Positions 1 through 11,020 of a DNA stretch of 64,000 bases are shown one piece after another. Position 1 is the stretch's first letter; each line of letters begins with the position of its first letter. The DNA lies in contig NC_066323.1 in assembly GCF_022539315.1 (NCBI RefSeq), positions 14,993,719-15,057,718 on the forward strand, written 5' to 3'. This stretch comes from Serinus canaria. Lineage: Eukaryota > Chordata > Aves > Passeriformes > Fringillidae. A program made the translations under genes and the position numbers. The notes beneath the pieces are model-generated. The model was not told where the DNA came from, ran no database searches, and was given only the letters and a program-made list of their open reading frames with translations.

Positions 1-308
1 TAGGAAGATCAGGAACAGCTTTTTATGTATTGCTAAATATTTGGAGCATAGTACTACTACTTCCTGCAGCTGAGGGCAAATTTTAAAAAATGCTTAGATA
101 CCTCATTCTCCCTAAAACCAGTATTTGCTAATTAGCACGTATTTATCTTCATACATATACATATTTTGCGTATTTCTGATGCCCTGCACAAACATAATGC
201 ACCTTTGGTCTCCAGACATTGTTTAGAAATTAGAGGAGTTGTGGAGGTACCTGCCTGCAGATCAATTAGCATCCCAAATTAATGCTCTTGGATTTCTAGT
301 TTTTCTAG

Positions 309-357
309 GTCCAGACAATGACGGACTTTCCTTGTGGAAGTTTGACCCTGCAGTAAG
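309..357 (+). other. Candidate internal exon, 49 nt, unidentified
   Basis: A pyrimidine-rich tract ending in TTTTTCTAG precedes the segment, and AAG|GTGAGT, a near-consensus donor, follows it. One frame, which takes the first two bases as the end of a split codon, stays open and reads PDNDGLSLWKFDPAV before a final AG carried into the next exon. The other two frames contain stops, one of them at the very end. I do not recognise the peptide. Short segments bounded by plausible splice sites occur by chance in 64 kb, so this is only a candidate. No phase-compatible downstream partner was found in the window. Confidence 0.22.
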
Positions 358-2360
358 GTGAGTAGGTGACCTGTCTCTGCTCTTACCCTGCTCAAATTTA
401 ATCTTTAGAGGGTTGAAAATATGTTTATGTATTTCCAGCAAGGTAAGCTGTTTTTCATGTGCTAGGAAAGGGGATGGATGATGAAAATAGTCAGATTTTC
501 CTTTCCTTCAGGGTGGTATAGATTAAGTGTGACTCCTCCGAAGCTGGTTCAGAACCAGCACCAGAGGATACGGGTAGATGCCAGATAGGGCTGATTCTCC
601 TCCCGTGGTTTATATCTGAGCCACCACTTTGGACTCACAGAGAAAAACTCAGGAGTGTGGGGTTTTGGAAAGAGGAACAAAGGAGACAATTCTGTCTCAG
701 CTGTTGGGGAGTGGCAGGATGTTCAGAAGCTACTTGCTGGGCACTTTGGCTGAGCCACTGAGGTTTTGTGTGTTGCTTGTGTGCACAGCTCAGGAGGCCC
801 TGTTTGCCAGCTGACCCTTCAGAGGGGTGGGCATTGCCCGTGGCTGCTGTGAGCTCTTATGGTTGCTTGCCAGGGCAGAGCCTTTTTCTCTTGCTTGTCA
901 GCAAACCCTGGCACTGCTGATGGGTGGCCTGGCCCAAAAACACAGCAAGGAATGTGTTGGATTGCCCACATGATTCAGAGCTGCTGCCTGGGGATGGAGT
1001 GACTGTTCACTGTCATTTCTTTCCTGCTGACATTGTCCTCTGCAAATTATGAGATGTAAAGAAAAAAAATGTGGGGAAGTTTTAGGGTCAGGTAAAGGAC
1101 TCTGTTAAATCCATACACCCATTTCCCAGTAACAGCAGCAACACAGGATAGGAAGGGCTGGTTCCTTGTAGGTGTGTATCTGCATATTTCCATCAAAGGC
1201 AGTCATTTGTCAATTTAAGCTTGAGCAGGTTTTTGCCCTAAAAATCCTGTAAAATGTCTCTTTTTAGAGTGATTTTTTAATTGGTTTTTTTGTCAACCCA
1301 GTAAACAAAGGCTTTCTCTATAATATTTTAATGGCCTGGCATTGCCTGTGGCCATGCCAGGCTGTAGCCAGGGCTGGTGTGTGTTTCATAGCTCTGACTG
1401 AGTGTCCAGAGCTGACTGCCATCACTTTCATGACTGGCACCCAGAGATGCTGTCACAGTCAGGTCTGACATCTTTTTGAAGTATTAAATAGCCATCATAC
1501 ATCTCACTGGGGAAGACCAAGAGAGCATCGGGTTTTCTAATCCAGATGGTACTAAACCCAGGTTTTCTTACAAGGATGCTGGATAATCTCCTTCTGGTAC
1601 AGAGACCCCTTTCATCTTTATTTTCAGAGCAGGAGGTGGCCAGTGACAGGAGGGACCATACTGTGCCCTTAAAAAAAAAAAAGGCAAATGATAGGTCTGT
1701 GATTTCAGTCCTATGAAAATCACTTATTGTCAAGGTGTGAGTTTGGAGTCAGACAGCAGTGCAGGCAGCAAGGTGCCAGCCAGCCTGCTTGAACTTCAGT
1801 TCCTCTGAGCCAAGAAATACTCTAATTATTTTATGCAACATGTGGCCCTTTGATTCTGGCAAGCAGAAGCAGAGAGAAAGTTGCTATGCAACCAGGCAAG
1901 CAGCTGCTGAGCCAAGGAGTCCAAGAACTGGGAACATTTACAAACATGAATTGTCTTGAAAAACACAAATGGACAGAATTTTATGGTTGCTTCCAATTTT
2001 TGTGTTTGTCATCATCTTCCTTCTGAATTTATTTAGTCAGTGTTGGTGAAGGGTCATAGAAATGTTGCCTCAGGTGCAGGCTGGCAGCCTGTTTTGGGAG
2101 CTGTAAAACTATGGGAATTTGGCCTTGGTGACAGCGACATTCTGTCCATGCAGCTGAGGAGGGACTTTAATTATTTTAGTCTAGCCTTGCACTGGGCCCA
2201 GAGCCCTCCCCCTGTGACTGCAGTTCTGGCTGGGGCACGGTGTCTCTGGCAGCGGTGCCAGGTCACCAGGAGGTTGTGCCCAAGGCCACGGCTGGCAGGG
2301 ATGAGCTGTGCAGAGGGACATCCCACACTGCCTTTGTTCCTAAACCAAAATGAGCTCCAG

Positions 2361-2376
2361 GGTCCCTGCAGGGACC
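2361..2376. repeat. Perfect 16-bp palindrome
   Basis: GGTCCCTGCAGGGACC equals its own reverse complement. It is centred on a PstI-type CTGCAG core. Pairing does not continue into the flanks. No function is implied; a palindrome this short can arise by chance. Confidence 0.6.
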
Positions 2377-3303
2377 ATCACCCTGGGGTGAATGTTTGTT
2401 CAGATGAATGGCTGAATTTTGCTCGTGTTTTCTGCAAAAATAAATGTGGCTGTCTTCTCAAAGACTGGGCAACCAGCAAACTGGTGTTACTGCTCTGCTC
2501 AGATGTAGTTCTAGTGCTAGCAGGGAGGTCTGTTTGGCATTAGCTTTTTATTACATAAATAACTGAATAAACAGTAGTGAAGAAAAAGTTCCCTTTTTTT
2601 CCCTCAAATATACACAATGAACTAGCAGAGGTCATTGACAATCTTTTTAATGGAGTTCCAACTGAATTACAACTGCACACAAAAGACAAGCTCTGACTAC
2701 CACTCGGGCTATTTACCTACTTAATAAATTCCAGAAGAAGTGTGCATTCAGGGCTGTAAACAAGTCCTTTATAACCATCCCTTCCCATACATGCTGTAAA
2801 CTCTGTTTAGACACTCTGACTTGGAAATAATATATTGGAATAATCACTGCTCCCCCTGCACCACAACCTAATTCATTGCATGGCAGACGGGGGCATTAGG
2901 CGAAGTCCCTGCAGAGGAAGATCGATGGTTAAAGAACTGCCAAGTAGGACCACAAATCCTTCATCAAATTACAGCCAGGGTGTTCAGGCTGCTTCCTCTG
3001 GCTCTTATTGATAAAATCCAGACAGCAAATTATCATATCAAAGTATAAATTCAAAGCAGCAGAGCGATAATCATCTCCAATTCCTGGTGGATAAGCAACT
3101 AATGAGAGATTTGATGAACTACAAATGCAGGAGATAACAAAATAATTAGAAAATGGCAAACTCTTGTCTGCCAAACAAAGTTGGAGACATTAAGGAAGAA
3201 GGATAAGGAAAAATTTTTTAAGAGGTACTTTTTATAAGGAAAACATGTATCAACAGTCCATCTTTGACCAGATACATTAGGGAAATTATACCAAAGCTTG
3301 TTA

Positions 3304-3437
3304 GGAAGTGTTCAAGGCTAGGTTGGAGGGAGCTCTGAGCAATCTGGTCTAGTGAAATGTGTCCTTGCCCATGGCAGGGGGGTTAAAACTAGATGATTTT
3401 TAAGGGGCCTTCTGACCCAAATAATTTTATGATTCTG
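3304..3437 (+). mobile_element. CR1 LINE, 5'-truncated 3' end
   Basis: The segment follows the known 3' untranslated region of avian CR1 in order. It begins near 'ggaagtgttcaaggc', continues through 'aggttggagggagctctgagcaa' in pieces matching the family, then 'tctggtctagtg', 'tgcccatggcaggggggtt', 'aactagatgat' and the terminal 'atgattctgt'. Several substitutions and a damaged 'ccttccaaccc' block show it is old. CR1 copies are normally 5'-truncated and lack target-site duplications, which fits. No reverse transcriptase coding part is present. Confidence 0.88.
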
Positions 3438-3600
3438 TCTCCACTTGGTGCTTTTACCAGTTCTGCATGTTTCTTAAATTTTATTACAACAAGAGATCAT
3501 TCTGATTTTAATAGTAAAGCTCATTTTCCTGTTGCAGTAATTAAGAGTCTAATTTGTCTGTTGATGGCTTTGGATGCTCAGAGTAAACATAGGGAATGGG

Positions 3601-3663
3601 TAATGGTGCAGGCACCTGGGAAGCCTTTCAGTCCAAAAGGCTTCCCAGGTGCCTGCACCATTA
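3601..3663. repeat. Perfect hairpin: 28-bp arms, 7-nt loop
   Basis: The left arm (3601-3628, starting TAATGGTGCAGGCACC) and the right arm (3636-3663, ending GGTGCCTGCACCATTA) are exact reverse complements over 28 bases. They are separated by a seven-base loop (3629-3635, CAGTCCA). Pairing stops abruptly at both outer ends. The arms are GC-richer than the flanks. Transcribed from either strand, this would give a mismatch-free stem of about pre-miRNA stem length. The absence of any mismatch, beside a heavily diverged CR1 about 160 bases upstream, implies recent origin or strong constraint. A replication template switch, a young hairpin RNA and a sequencing fold-back artefact are all possible. 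Confidence 0.9.
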
Positions 3664-5039
3664 AAATTATCTGTTATAAGATGTTAAATCAAGAAGGGAG
3701 GTGAAGGGGAAAAATTACAGAGGTTTCTGCCGGTGAAGCTGCAAAATGTCTGCCTGGAGCTGGGAATCAGTGAGTGATGAGGCAATGGCTTTGGGTTTGC
3801 TGGTGGCAGGGACCTGCCATGCAGTGACCCAGTGAAGGGTCTCTGAAAGGGGATGAGCTACATGGTTGAGTTTTTGAGGTAAGGTTTTATCAGATGGGAG
3901 ATGTGGTGCTAGTGAAACTTTTTAAATGGCTCAATATATAAGAAATTGCGTCTTACAGATATCATGCAGATGGAATCTGCAAAATGCAGCCATGACCTGA
4001 CCCTGGAGAAGGGAGATGGAGACTGTGCTCAGGTCCTGGCTCTGTCTGCTGAGGCTACCATGCTGGTTGCAGTGGAGGCTGAAGCAGCTCAAGGAGGTTT
4101 GGAAAGGGGCTGGAAGGGGGGCTTGGGCTCTGCATGGCAGGACTTTGTCTGTAGTGAGGAGAAGGAACTGCCTGAGTGGCTGAGAGTTGAATTTGAGCAG
4201 AAACACAACAGCTGGGGAACAGCAGAAAGGCAGCAGGGAGCTGAGTTGTGCTCTAGGAATAAATCCCTCACATTTGGGCTGCAGGGTGAAGAGTCCCTAA
4301 TTCACTCTGTGACCTTATGCTGGATGACAGCTCAGGACAGTAAACCACTCCCTGGGGAGAGGAACGTGCTGTTCTATGTGGAGCCTGTGAAGCCAGCCCT
4401 TGTCTCCTGATAAGTGCAGCTTTGGTGGCTGATCTCTGGAGACTCCAGCCTTTTCCCAAACACTGCAAAGTGTTGGAAATCCTTATTCCAAAGAGCTTGC
4501 AGTCAGAATGAAAAGAAGACAGAGACAGTTCAAAAGAAACAAGGACAAGAAAAATTTAAGTGTATGTGATATTCAAGATGTCATTAGCTGTAAATAATGA
4601 CTTGCCTGACCTTGGCACTGCTCCCAGGAAGTCACACCAGGCTCAAGAATGCAACACGATGACGCACAACTTGAAAATACTGTGTCAAACCCCACCTGGT
4701 TGCTGTTAGCTGAAGGTCTTGTTGACACTGCTCATTTGTTCTTCACTCGACTGAAGACTCATGAACTCATTGAAGGATGCAGCTTTATAGAACTGCTTGG
4801 CAAACCCTGATAGTTCTAAAACATTTAATAAATTACTAATTAAAGGAGGAGAAAAAAATCAGCTCAGAAATGTCTGCAAACATGTGCATTGTTTTTTTTC
4901 AACATTTTGTAAATTAAGTAATTTAAATTGATTGATGAAAACTGTTTTCTTCTCTTTTTCTTTTTTTTTTTTCCAATGTGGGATGTTTATGGAAACTACT
5001 TTGATTTGGGCATGCCCAAATACTGACAATGCTCCTTGT
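3664..5039. other. Non-coding sequence between hairpin and LTR-like repeat
   Basis: A 154-codon open frame lies at 3946-4410 on the plus strand, but it matches no family I know, and frames on the opposite strand overlap it. A pyrimidine-rich stretch with 12 consecutive T lies at 4961-4972. On the minus strand this would be an A-rich tail about 70 bases beyond the end of the LTR-like copy at 5040-5285, possibly by coincidence. Confidence 0.5.
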
Positions 5040-5285
5040 TGTCTTAGTTAGCAAAGGTTCTATCATCATCATAGTACAAGGATTTCATATTATCAGAGCT
5101 TCATACCTTCTTGATACAGGCAGCTCCTCTACACACTGACTTCTCCAGGTCCTCACAGTAATCTGACTCTCCTCACTCTCTTTCCTTACTCTTATATAGC
5201 ACTAGTTCTTATTGATTACAGGTGACTCCAATCTTCAGCAACTGACCCAGCTGCAACTTATTGGGGGACACGATCACCCTCTACA
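5040..5285 (-). mobile_element. LTR-like repeat, copy 1 (minus orientation)
   Basis: Read on the minus strand, this segment is clearly homologous to 6350-6628. Shared blocks in the same order include CCCCCAAT(A/G)AGTTGCAGC, ACCTGTA, CAATAAGAAC, a TATA box, GAGCTGCCTGT, GGTATGAAGCTCTG, ATATGAAATCCTTG and CTAAGACA. The repeat can be bounded as TG...CA (minus-strand TGTAGAGGG to CTAAGACA), the usual ends of retroviral long terminal repeats. It lacks a block of about 25-30 bases that copy 2 carries before ACCTGTA. No target-site duplication, primer-binding site or coding part was seen. I infer a solo LTR of an avian endogenous retrovirus-type element. Homology is seen directly; the LTR label is inference. 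Confidence 0.6.
5191..5198 (-). promoter_or_regulatory. TATA box in LTR-like copy 1
   Basis: The minus strand reads TATATAAG. About nine bases upstream lies CAATAAGAAC, a degraded CCAAT-type element at the position equivalent to the intact CCAAT of copy 2. Both copies keep the TATA at the aligned position, which supports an ancestral promoter. Confidence 0.5.
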
Positions 5286-6349
5286 CTCCTTGCGTCTTCC
5301 TCAAGGACCTCGTCACAGCTTGTGCAGATAGGATTTCTCTAACCTACAAGTGAATCACACCCACCTGTTTTTTGAACCAGAGCTTCATGGGGGTGCCCTC
5401 TAAAAGCCCAGCTAACAGCAGATACAGTGTTCATGAAGTAGTGAATCCATATATAAACATCCATAATGTTTTTTTTTTGATGAATATGGTTTGAATATAT
5501 TTTCATGCCTCTTACACAAATATAGATGAGTATTTTAATTGCTGTCATCCCTCTTAGCCTCCTGCAGACCATCTGACCCATCAGCTTTGCTTGCTATTGC
5601 TGAAAAACTGGGATTGAACTTCATGAATGAATTTTGAGGTGAGCTGAGGGAAGATACCCAAGTGGAAGACATCACCTCACAGATTAATGTACTGGTTTTT
5701 TCCCTTTTAAAAATGGTATAATTTTCCTAAATATTAGTGGGCTGATAATTGCTCTAATTTCCTTTCCCTGTGGGGAGACATTTTGGACTCCTATAACATT
5801 TTGTGTGTTTAGGGGGGGCAAGTCATGCACATGTGGATATTTGTGCTTACATATCTGCCTTCTATCACAGTTTGCTATGGTTGCTACGTACTCCTGATGG
5901 AGAAAGCAGGGCTAAAATGCTGCTTGAAGCGATACAGGAAGATGGAGAGCCTCGTGGTAATAATTAGCATCTCTTGAGGAGTGACTCCATGATCCTGAGC
6001 TGACCACCAAGGTAAATAGAACACTTTGCTAGAAATCCTCTAACTCAAGCTAGTCTCCTCTGGTTGTGCAAATGAACTTTGATAATGAAACAGTTGTGGT
6101 TTTCAAGTTTGACACATCTAATGAACCTCTGCTCCTTCAAATTTGTACTGAACATCTTCTCTGTGTAACCAATGAGTAAGAGGAACACAGTTCAAGTATC
6201 TTTCCTCATCCTATTTCCTGATAAGATACATAAACATTGCAAAGTTACTTTTTCAAGAGAAAATACAATCCTCTGGCTTTCAATGAGCAATTGTGAAATA
6301 AACTGTTTCCTCTGTTGTAGGGGGATACAGTATGGGTAAATGAAGGTGG
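5286..6349. other. Spacer between the two opposed LTR-like copies
   Basis: About 1.1 kb with no recognised gene, primer-binding site, polypurine tract or retroviral coding motif. Weak similarity between the copies appears to extend a few tens of bases into each side of the spacer, next to the TGTAGA ends. A run of seven G is at about 5812-5818. The lack of internal retroviral sequence, and the opposed orientation, argue against one provirus with two LTRs. Confidence 0.5.
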
Positions 6350-6628
6350 TGTAGAAGGTAATCTTATCCCCCAATGAGTTGCAGCTGGACCAATTACTAA
6401 AGATTAGAAGCAGGCCTGATCTAACTTAACAGGCCACACCTGTAGCCAATAAGAACAGTGGTATAAAAGAGTGGATTGGTGGGGTCTGGAGTCAGATGGT
6501 TGCTGCAAGGACCAGGAACAGTTAGTGCTTGGAGAAGCTGCCTGTGAGAGACATTGAGGAGGTATGAAGCTCTGGTGATATGAAATCCTTGCACTAAAAT
6601 GATGTTAGAAGTTGTGCTATCTAAGACA
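6350..6628 (+). mobile_element. LTR-like repeat, copy 2 (plus orientation)
   Basis: This is the partner of 5040-5285 in opposite orientation. It runs from TGTAGAAGG to CTAAGACA and keeps a complete CCAAT and TATA pair. The order of shared blocks is the same as in copy 1, and copy 2 has an extra internal block around 6411-6436 (CAGGCCTGATCTAACTTAAC and following). Divergence between the copies looks substantial, so they are probably separate old insertions of one family, not a recent duplication. A terminal inverted repeat of a DNA transposon spanning 5040-6628 is a less likely alternative, because TG...CA ends and an internal promoter suit an LTR better. Confidence 0.62.
6446..6468 (+). promoter_or_regulatory. 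CCAAT and TATA boxes of LTR-like copy 2
   Basis: CCAAT lies at 6446-6450 and TATAAAA at 6462-6468. A start site about 25-30 bases downstream, near 6490-6500, would be expected. The CCAAT-TATA spacing is shorter than in typical cellular promoters, which is another reason to read it as a compact LTR promoter. Present activity is unknown. Confidence 0.5.
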
Positions 6629-9600
6629 ATTCTCTGTTCCTTAAAAATACCAGTTTTAGCTAATCGAGTAAGAAGTATAAGAAGGCCCACATAGTTCCTT
6701 CTGAGGCTTGAAGAGATTGTGTTGTGGTTCAAAAACTCAGTAAAATCAAACCCAAAACAATCCTAAATGATTACGGCTGACTGGAATGGCAGTGTTTGTT
6801 CTGAAAGTCTGAAGTTCTATAGGAATTTATGTTTCTGAGTCATCCAAGATCCCCCAGTGGTAAGCAAAATAACAAAATGGAGAAAATGCCTAGAGTACCA
6901 TCCATTAGAAAACAAACAAATCATAGAGAACTTTGCCAAGATATAACTCAGGCAATTAAACAGGGAAAGCATTCCTGCCTTAATCTTACTGTGTGTTTGT
7001 TGGTCTTAAACTAGGATTAGAACTTGTAGATTTATGACCTGTATCTAAAACAAATAAAAAATCCCTCCTAGAAGAGGGATTCTTTTTGCATAAAAAGTGA
7101 TGTTTGGCAGAGATGATTGTGCACTAGAAGATTTGACTTTCAAATCTTCTCACAAATCAAAGCAATTCCTTGATGAGCCAGTTTTACTATTCTAAACCCC
7201 AAAGAAAAGCATCCCCAGGTGATACAAACTGAAGCCCTGACCTGAGCAGCTGCAGGCCTGTTTCAGTTGACAGTTGAAATTTGTTAAACCAGGCCAAGAA
7301 AGGCAATAGGAACATGGTAAAAGAGTAAATACCTAAATACCTTAAAACCAAGCCAGCCCTTCCCTCCTCTTGCCCTTAGTCCCCAGACCCCTAGAGATTC
7401 TTCCCTCTAAATTAGCATTCCTCCTTTAGGGTCAAAACTCTTAAATACCTGTAGAATATCCCCTGAACCAATCCTGACTTATGTTTTAAAATGTTTTGTG
7501 AACTTGGTTCACCTTCTGCTACTGAAACTCTGCCTGTTTTTCAGGGTGAGAGTGACAAAGACTGGGTTGGAAAGAATTTCTTTAATGTGTAAAATTTCCT
7601 GACTTATCACAGGTGCTTGGCACCCTGTGGAGGGTATCTCAATCTGCTGGATGAGTCAAAACCTGTCCATAAAAGAAAGGGCTGTGTGACAAAGAAGGAG
7701 AGTGTTGCTGGTGCCTCTGTGCAGCTCTCCTGGCTTCAGCATTGGGAAGTTTCCCTGGAATTGGTTTCTGTATTGAGGGAGCCATGGGCAGTAACTATCT
7801 GCCATTAGGAGAGGGAATTAGAAAAGCTGGATACTGCCCCAGTGCCTCTGATGCCTCTGCTCACTCCCAAACCATGGGGACTGTCAGGGCTTAGCAGGGA
7901 TGTGGGCTGAAGGAACTCTGAGCTGGTGAATGACCATCAACATCCAAACTTCTGCAACTTCATGTGAAGGTATCAAAAACCAGGGTGGATATGGGGTCAC
8001 ACAAAAGCTCTGTTTCTAAAGGCACTTTTCAGATGAGCCTCATTTTAAGGCAACACTAGCCCTGCAAATAACTTATTACACTTATTTATAAGATGCTCAT
8101 GAATAATTTATAGTACATTAACTTGTAAATGTGATAGCTTTTGAAATCATTAGGCTCCAGTAGCTTGCTTTGTAAGTCCATGGGCTGGATCTCATTATTA
8201 AAAGCTAATTAGCTCATTCAACTGGAACACATTCTGTCAAATAGCTATGCCAGTGCTCTTCTTTTTATTACAACAGATTATATTAATTCTAAAAATATTC
8301 CAGAAATAGCATAATGGAAATATTTAATAATAAAGATACAACATTCTCTATGAGTAGATAATTTCACTACAACTTCAAAAAGTTTTCCAAGACTCAGTAA
8401 ATGAGGTTTCAGGATTATGATTATTTTTATAAATATGTGGTATTAGAAATTTCTGATATATATATCTCATTTATTTAAATATTAAAGTGATAGCTAATAC
8501 ATGGGAGGCATGCTTTCAAATTGTTCATTTGGATGTGTGAGAAGCTTGGATCTGTTTAAAGAGTTATGCTGCTAAAGTTAGATTTCTAAGCCATGTTGGG
8601 CACTAGAAAAGACTCAGATCACAACTAAGTGTGAGCAACATACCCACAACAGCAGGGTCAGGGGATGGGGCAATGCCTGAGGCTGCTCTTGTCCCAGTCA
8701 CAGGGAAATACTGTGGCCATCAGTCAGTTGTAAATTCTATTTTTTTTCCATGAAAAGTATTAATTTGCTGTTGAATTTTAAATGCAGAGAAAACACTGCA
8801 TTTTCCACTGTTCTTCCTATGGGTGTCATTCCAGCCACTGTGAAGAGAAATTTGAGGAGGAGAGGAAAGAATAGGCACTGACTGAGCATTTCCCACCTCT
8901 GGCACTGGACCAGGAGTCACAGCCTGCACAGCTCCTCAGGTGCCAAACCCAGGTGTCAGAAACAGCCCAAGAACCACCTGGGCAGTACCAGGGGGAAGAT
9001 TATCTTTGCACAAACGATTTGTTACCCAGTCTTCCCATACCACCCTTCCAATGAAAATAATCACAGTGTACCCATCCAGCACAGTATCAGAGGAGATGTT
9101 TTGTAGAATGTGTCTTTTTATCAGCATAAAGCAAAATGTCATTAGGTCCATTTCTGCTAAAACCCTTTGGGAGCAGAGCCTCTGTAGGAAAAACAATTGC
9201 CACTGTGTATATATATTAAAAAAAATTAGCTGGTTTGATAGTAATTATCTGTTGTTGGATTTGTAAAGTATGTGCTGTATAAATTATCCAAACATTCTTT
9301 TTCTTTCCCCAGTATTTTGGGTTTATATTTGTTTTTCCTTCAAATTTAAACATTTTTATGCTTCAATACTTTTAAATCCCTATTACCAGTTTTAAAAGGG
9401 ATTAGGGTAAATGGCTTTTATTGTGCAGTCACAATACTATTGCTTTCAAATACATCTTCTTGGATTTCCTGTTAAGGAAAAAAAAAGGAAGAATTTAAAT
9501 AATTCACAGCAAAGCTACAACGTCTGCTTCTCTCCTGATGAATGTTTCCCTTTAGGAAAGGCAGTTCTCTTATTAATATAACATCTGGCTTTCATCTTGA

Positions 9601-10939
9601 ATAAATACAACAACTCAAAAGCAGAAGAGTAGAAAAATACGAGTTTTCTGGCATATCAAGTAGCCAAAAGGTCTGATTAACAGAAATAATACCTCACAAG
9701 CAATGCTGCTTGAGAAATTGCCATAAATGAATCTTTTGGGACAAGGTGTTTCAGAGGGTCCACTTGGTTGCCTGGAGAGCTGAGGGGAGAGGGATGGCAA
9801 GAGAAGCAGCAAGCAGCTGGGATTTGTGGCTCTGCAGGTCCCAGCAGCACTGCTGGGAGGCCCTGCAGGGAGGGCAACAGGAAAGCTGAGCAGTGCCACT
9901 GGTAACTCTGGGCCACAGCCCCTTGGATGCCCTTTGCCCTTGTCAGAAAATGTGTCCTGCTCCTGCAGAACCCATCTCCAGGGCCTCTTGCCTTCTCAAA
10001 TGCAGTTTTGAGAACTCGACCTGTGTTTAGAGAGAAAGTCAAAAAGTTATTTAATAATTTTAGACTTTTATCAATGAAATAAAAAACCCACAAAAAACAC
10101 AAACAAATGAAAAATAAAATCTAGAAATAAAATCCTCCAGAAAAGCAGTGAGGAGGGCAGGCATTTGACCGATGTCCCAGAGTAATTTTTTTTCCCTGCT
10201 GCAGAGTGGGAGAGTGGACATGCTCCTGATGGGAGGTATGGACCTGAATCAGGGGCTGCCAGGGGCAGGGTCTCTCTGAATTGAACTCAGTTCATATTTC
10301 CTGCCTCTCTCCTTTGCTGTGGGGAGTGCATTGATCTGCCTTGTCCATCAGTGAGCAGACACCAGGCTGGCCAGAGCAGTGCAGTTGGGTTTTTGTGTGC
10401 TGTTATCCCTGCTGGGTGTGAGTGCTCTCGATGTGCCCCAATGGGGCAGGGACTGAAGCTCTGCTGGGATGGCAGCTGCAGTGTGGGGGTGACAGCAGCT
10501 GGGAGGTTCCTGAGCAGAGTTTGTTGCAGCTTAGAAAATCATTGTGTTCCCTGCAGCAGCTGACTGGAAGCTGAGACCAGCCTGACAGGAGTGGCTGGCA
10601 GGAGGGCAGTTGGATATAAATGCCTTTTTATTTCTGTTCCATTTGGGCTACTGTGTAACACTTTGGTCTGAAAGCTCTTGTAATTTAGAAGTTTTAAATT
10701 TAATGTTACAACTTTGAGAAGCAGCTCATATAATATTTAACTTTCATGAAGACTTATCTATTATTTTTTTTAATAAATTCTTTTGGCCTTGCATTGTAAA
10801 GGCAAAGTCCTGGGAAATGAACCCAAGAGCTGGATATGTCTCAGGGTCTTGTATCTTCTCCCTTTATTAGGTCTGCTTCTGTCACCCTTAAAACTCTGGA
10901 CCTTCACAGCATGCCCCTATAAGGTAAAATTCAATTCCT
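6629..10939. other. Non-coding unique sequence
   Basis: No gene is recognised. Overlapping short frames on both strands at 8936-9266 and 9615-10102 match nothing I know. The AT-rich part at about 8040-8400 is dense in TAATTA-like and ATTA motifs and has no repeat character; it could be conserved regulatory DNA, but this cannot be tested here. A 10-A run lies near 9478-9486. Confidence 0.5.
7056..7087. repeat. Short hairpin flanked by A and T runs
   Basis: AATCCCTC (7060-7067) pairs with GAGGGATT (7074-7081) around a six-base loop. After one bulged C the flanking A run pairs with TTTTT (7083-7087). It resembles a Pol III or intrinsic terminator in shape, but in a vertebrate context this is most likely chance. 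Confidence 0.5.
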
Positions 10940-11020
10940 CCTTTCTGTAGAAGGAAAAACTGATGCACAGAGCAGATAAATTACCTGCCCAAGGTCAGAG
11001 TGTGACTGAGGGAGCACTAG
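10940..11020 (+). mobile_element. MIR-type SINE remnant
   Basis: The run 'ggaaaaactgatgcacagag' and 'ttacctgcccaaggtca' follows the conserved MIR core (aaactgaggcacagagag...taacttgcccaaggtcac) in the same order and spacing. Further partial agreement follows through 'gactgagggagcactag'. MIR-like SINEs are ancient amniote repeats, and small remnants persist in birds. The ends are uncertain; only the core and the part just 3' of it are visible. Confidence 0.7.

Larger units (their letters stand above)
1..3303. other. Non-coding unique sequence
   Basis: No gene or repeat family is recognised across this stretch apart from one weak candidate exon (309-357). The open frame at 2040-2543 begins at a non-ATG codon, resembles no family I know and has no supporting splice context. 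A run of 12 A lies at 1671-1682. A 16-bp perfect palindrome lies at 2361-2376. The sequence is AT-rich and CpG-poor, as expected of avian intergenic or intronic DNA. Confidence 0.6.

Noticed and set aside
2040..2543. 167-codon plus-strand frame
   Set aside because: It starts at a non-ATG codon, has no recognisable domain and lacks any splice or promoter context.
3946..4410. 154-codon plus-strand frame
   Set aside because: No family resemblance was seen and opposite-strand frames overlap it. The length is compatible with chance over six frames of 64 kb.
6421..6732. 103-codon minus-strand frame
   Set aside because: It runs antisense across the LTR-like copy at 6350-6628 and is a by-product of that repeat.
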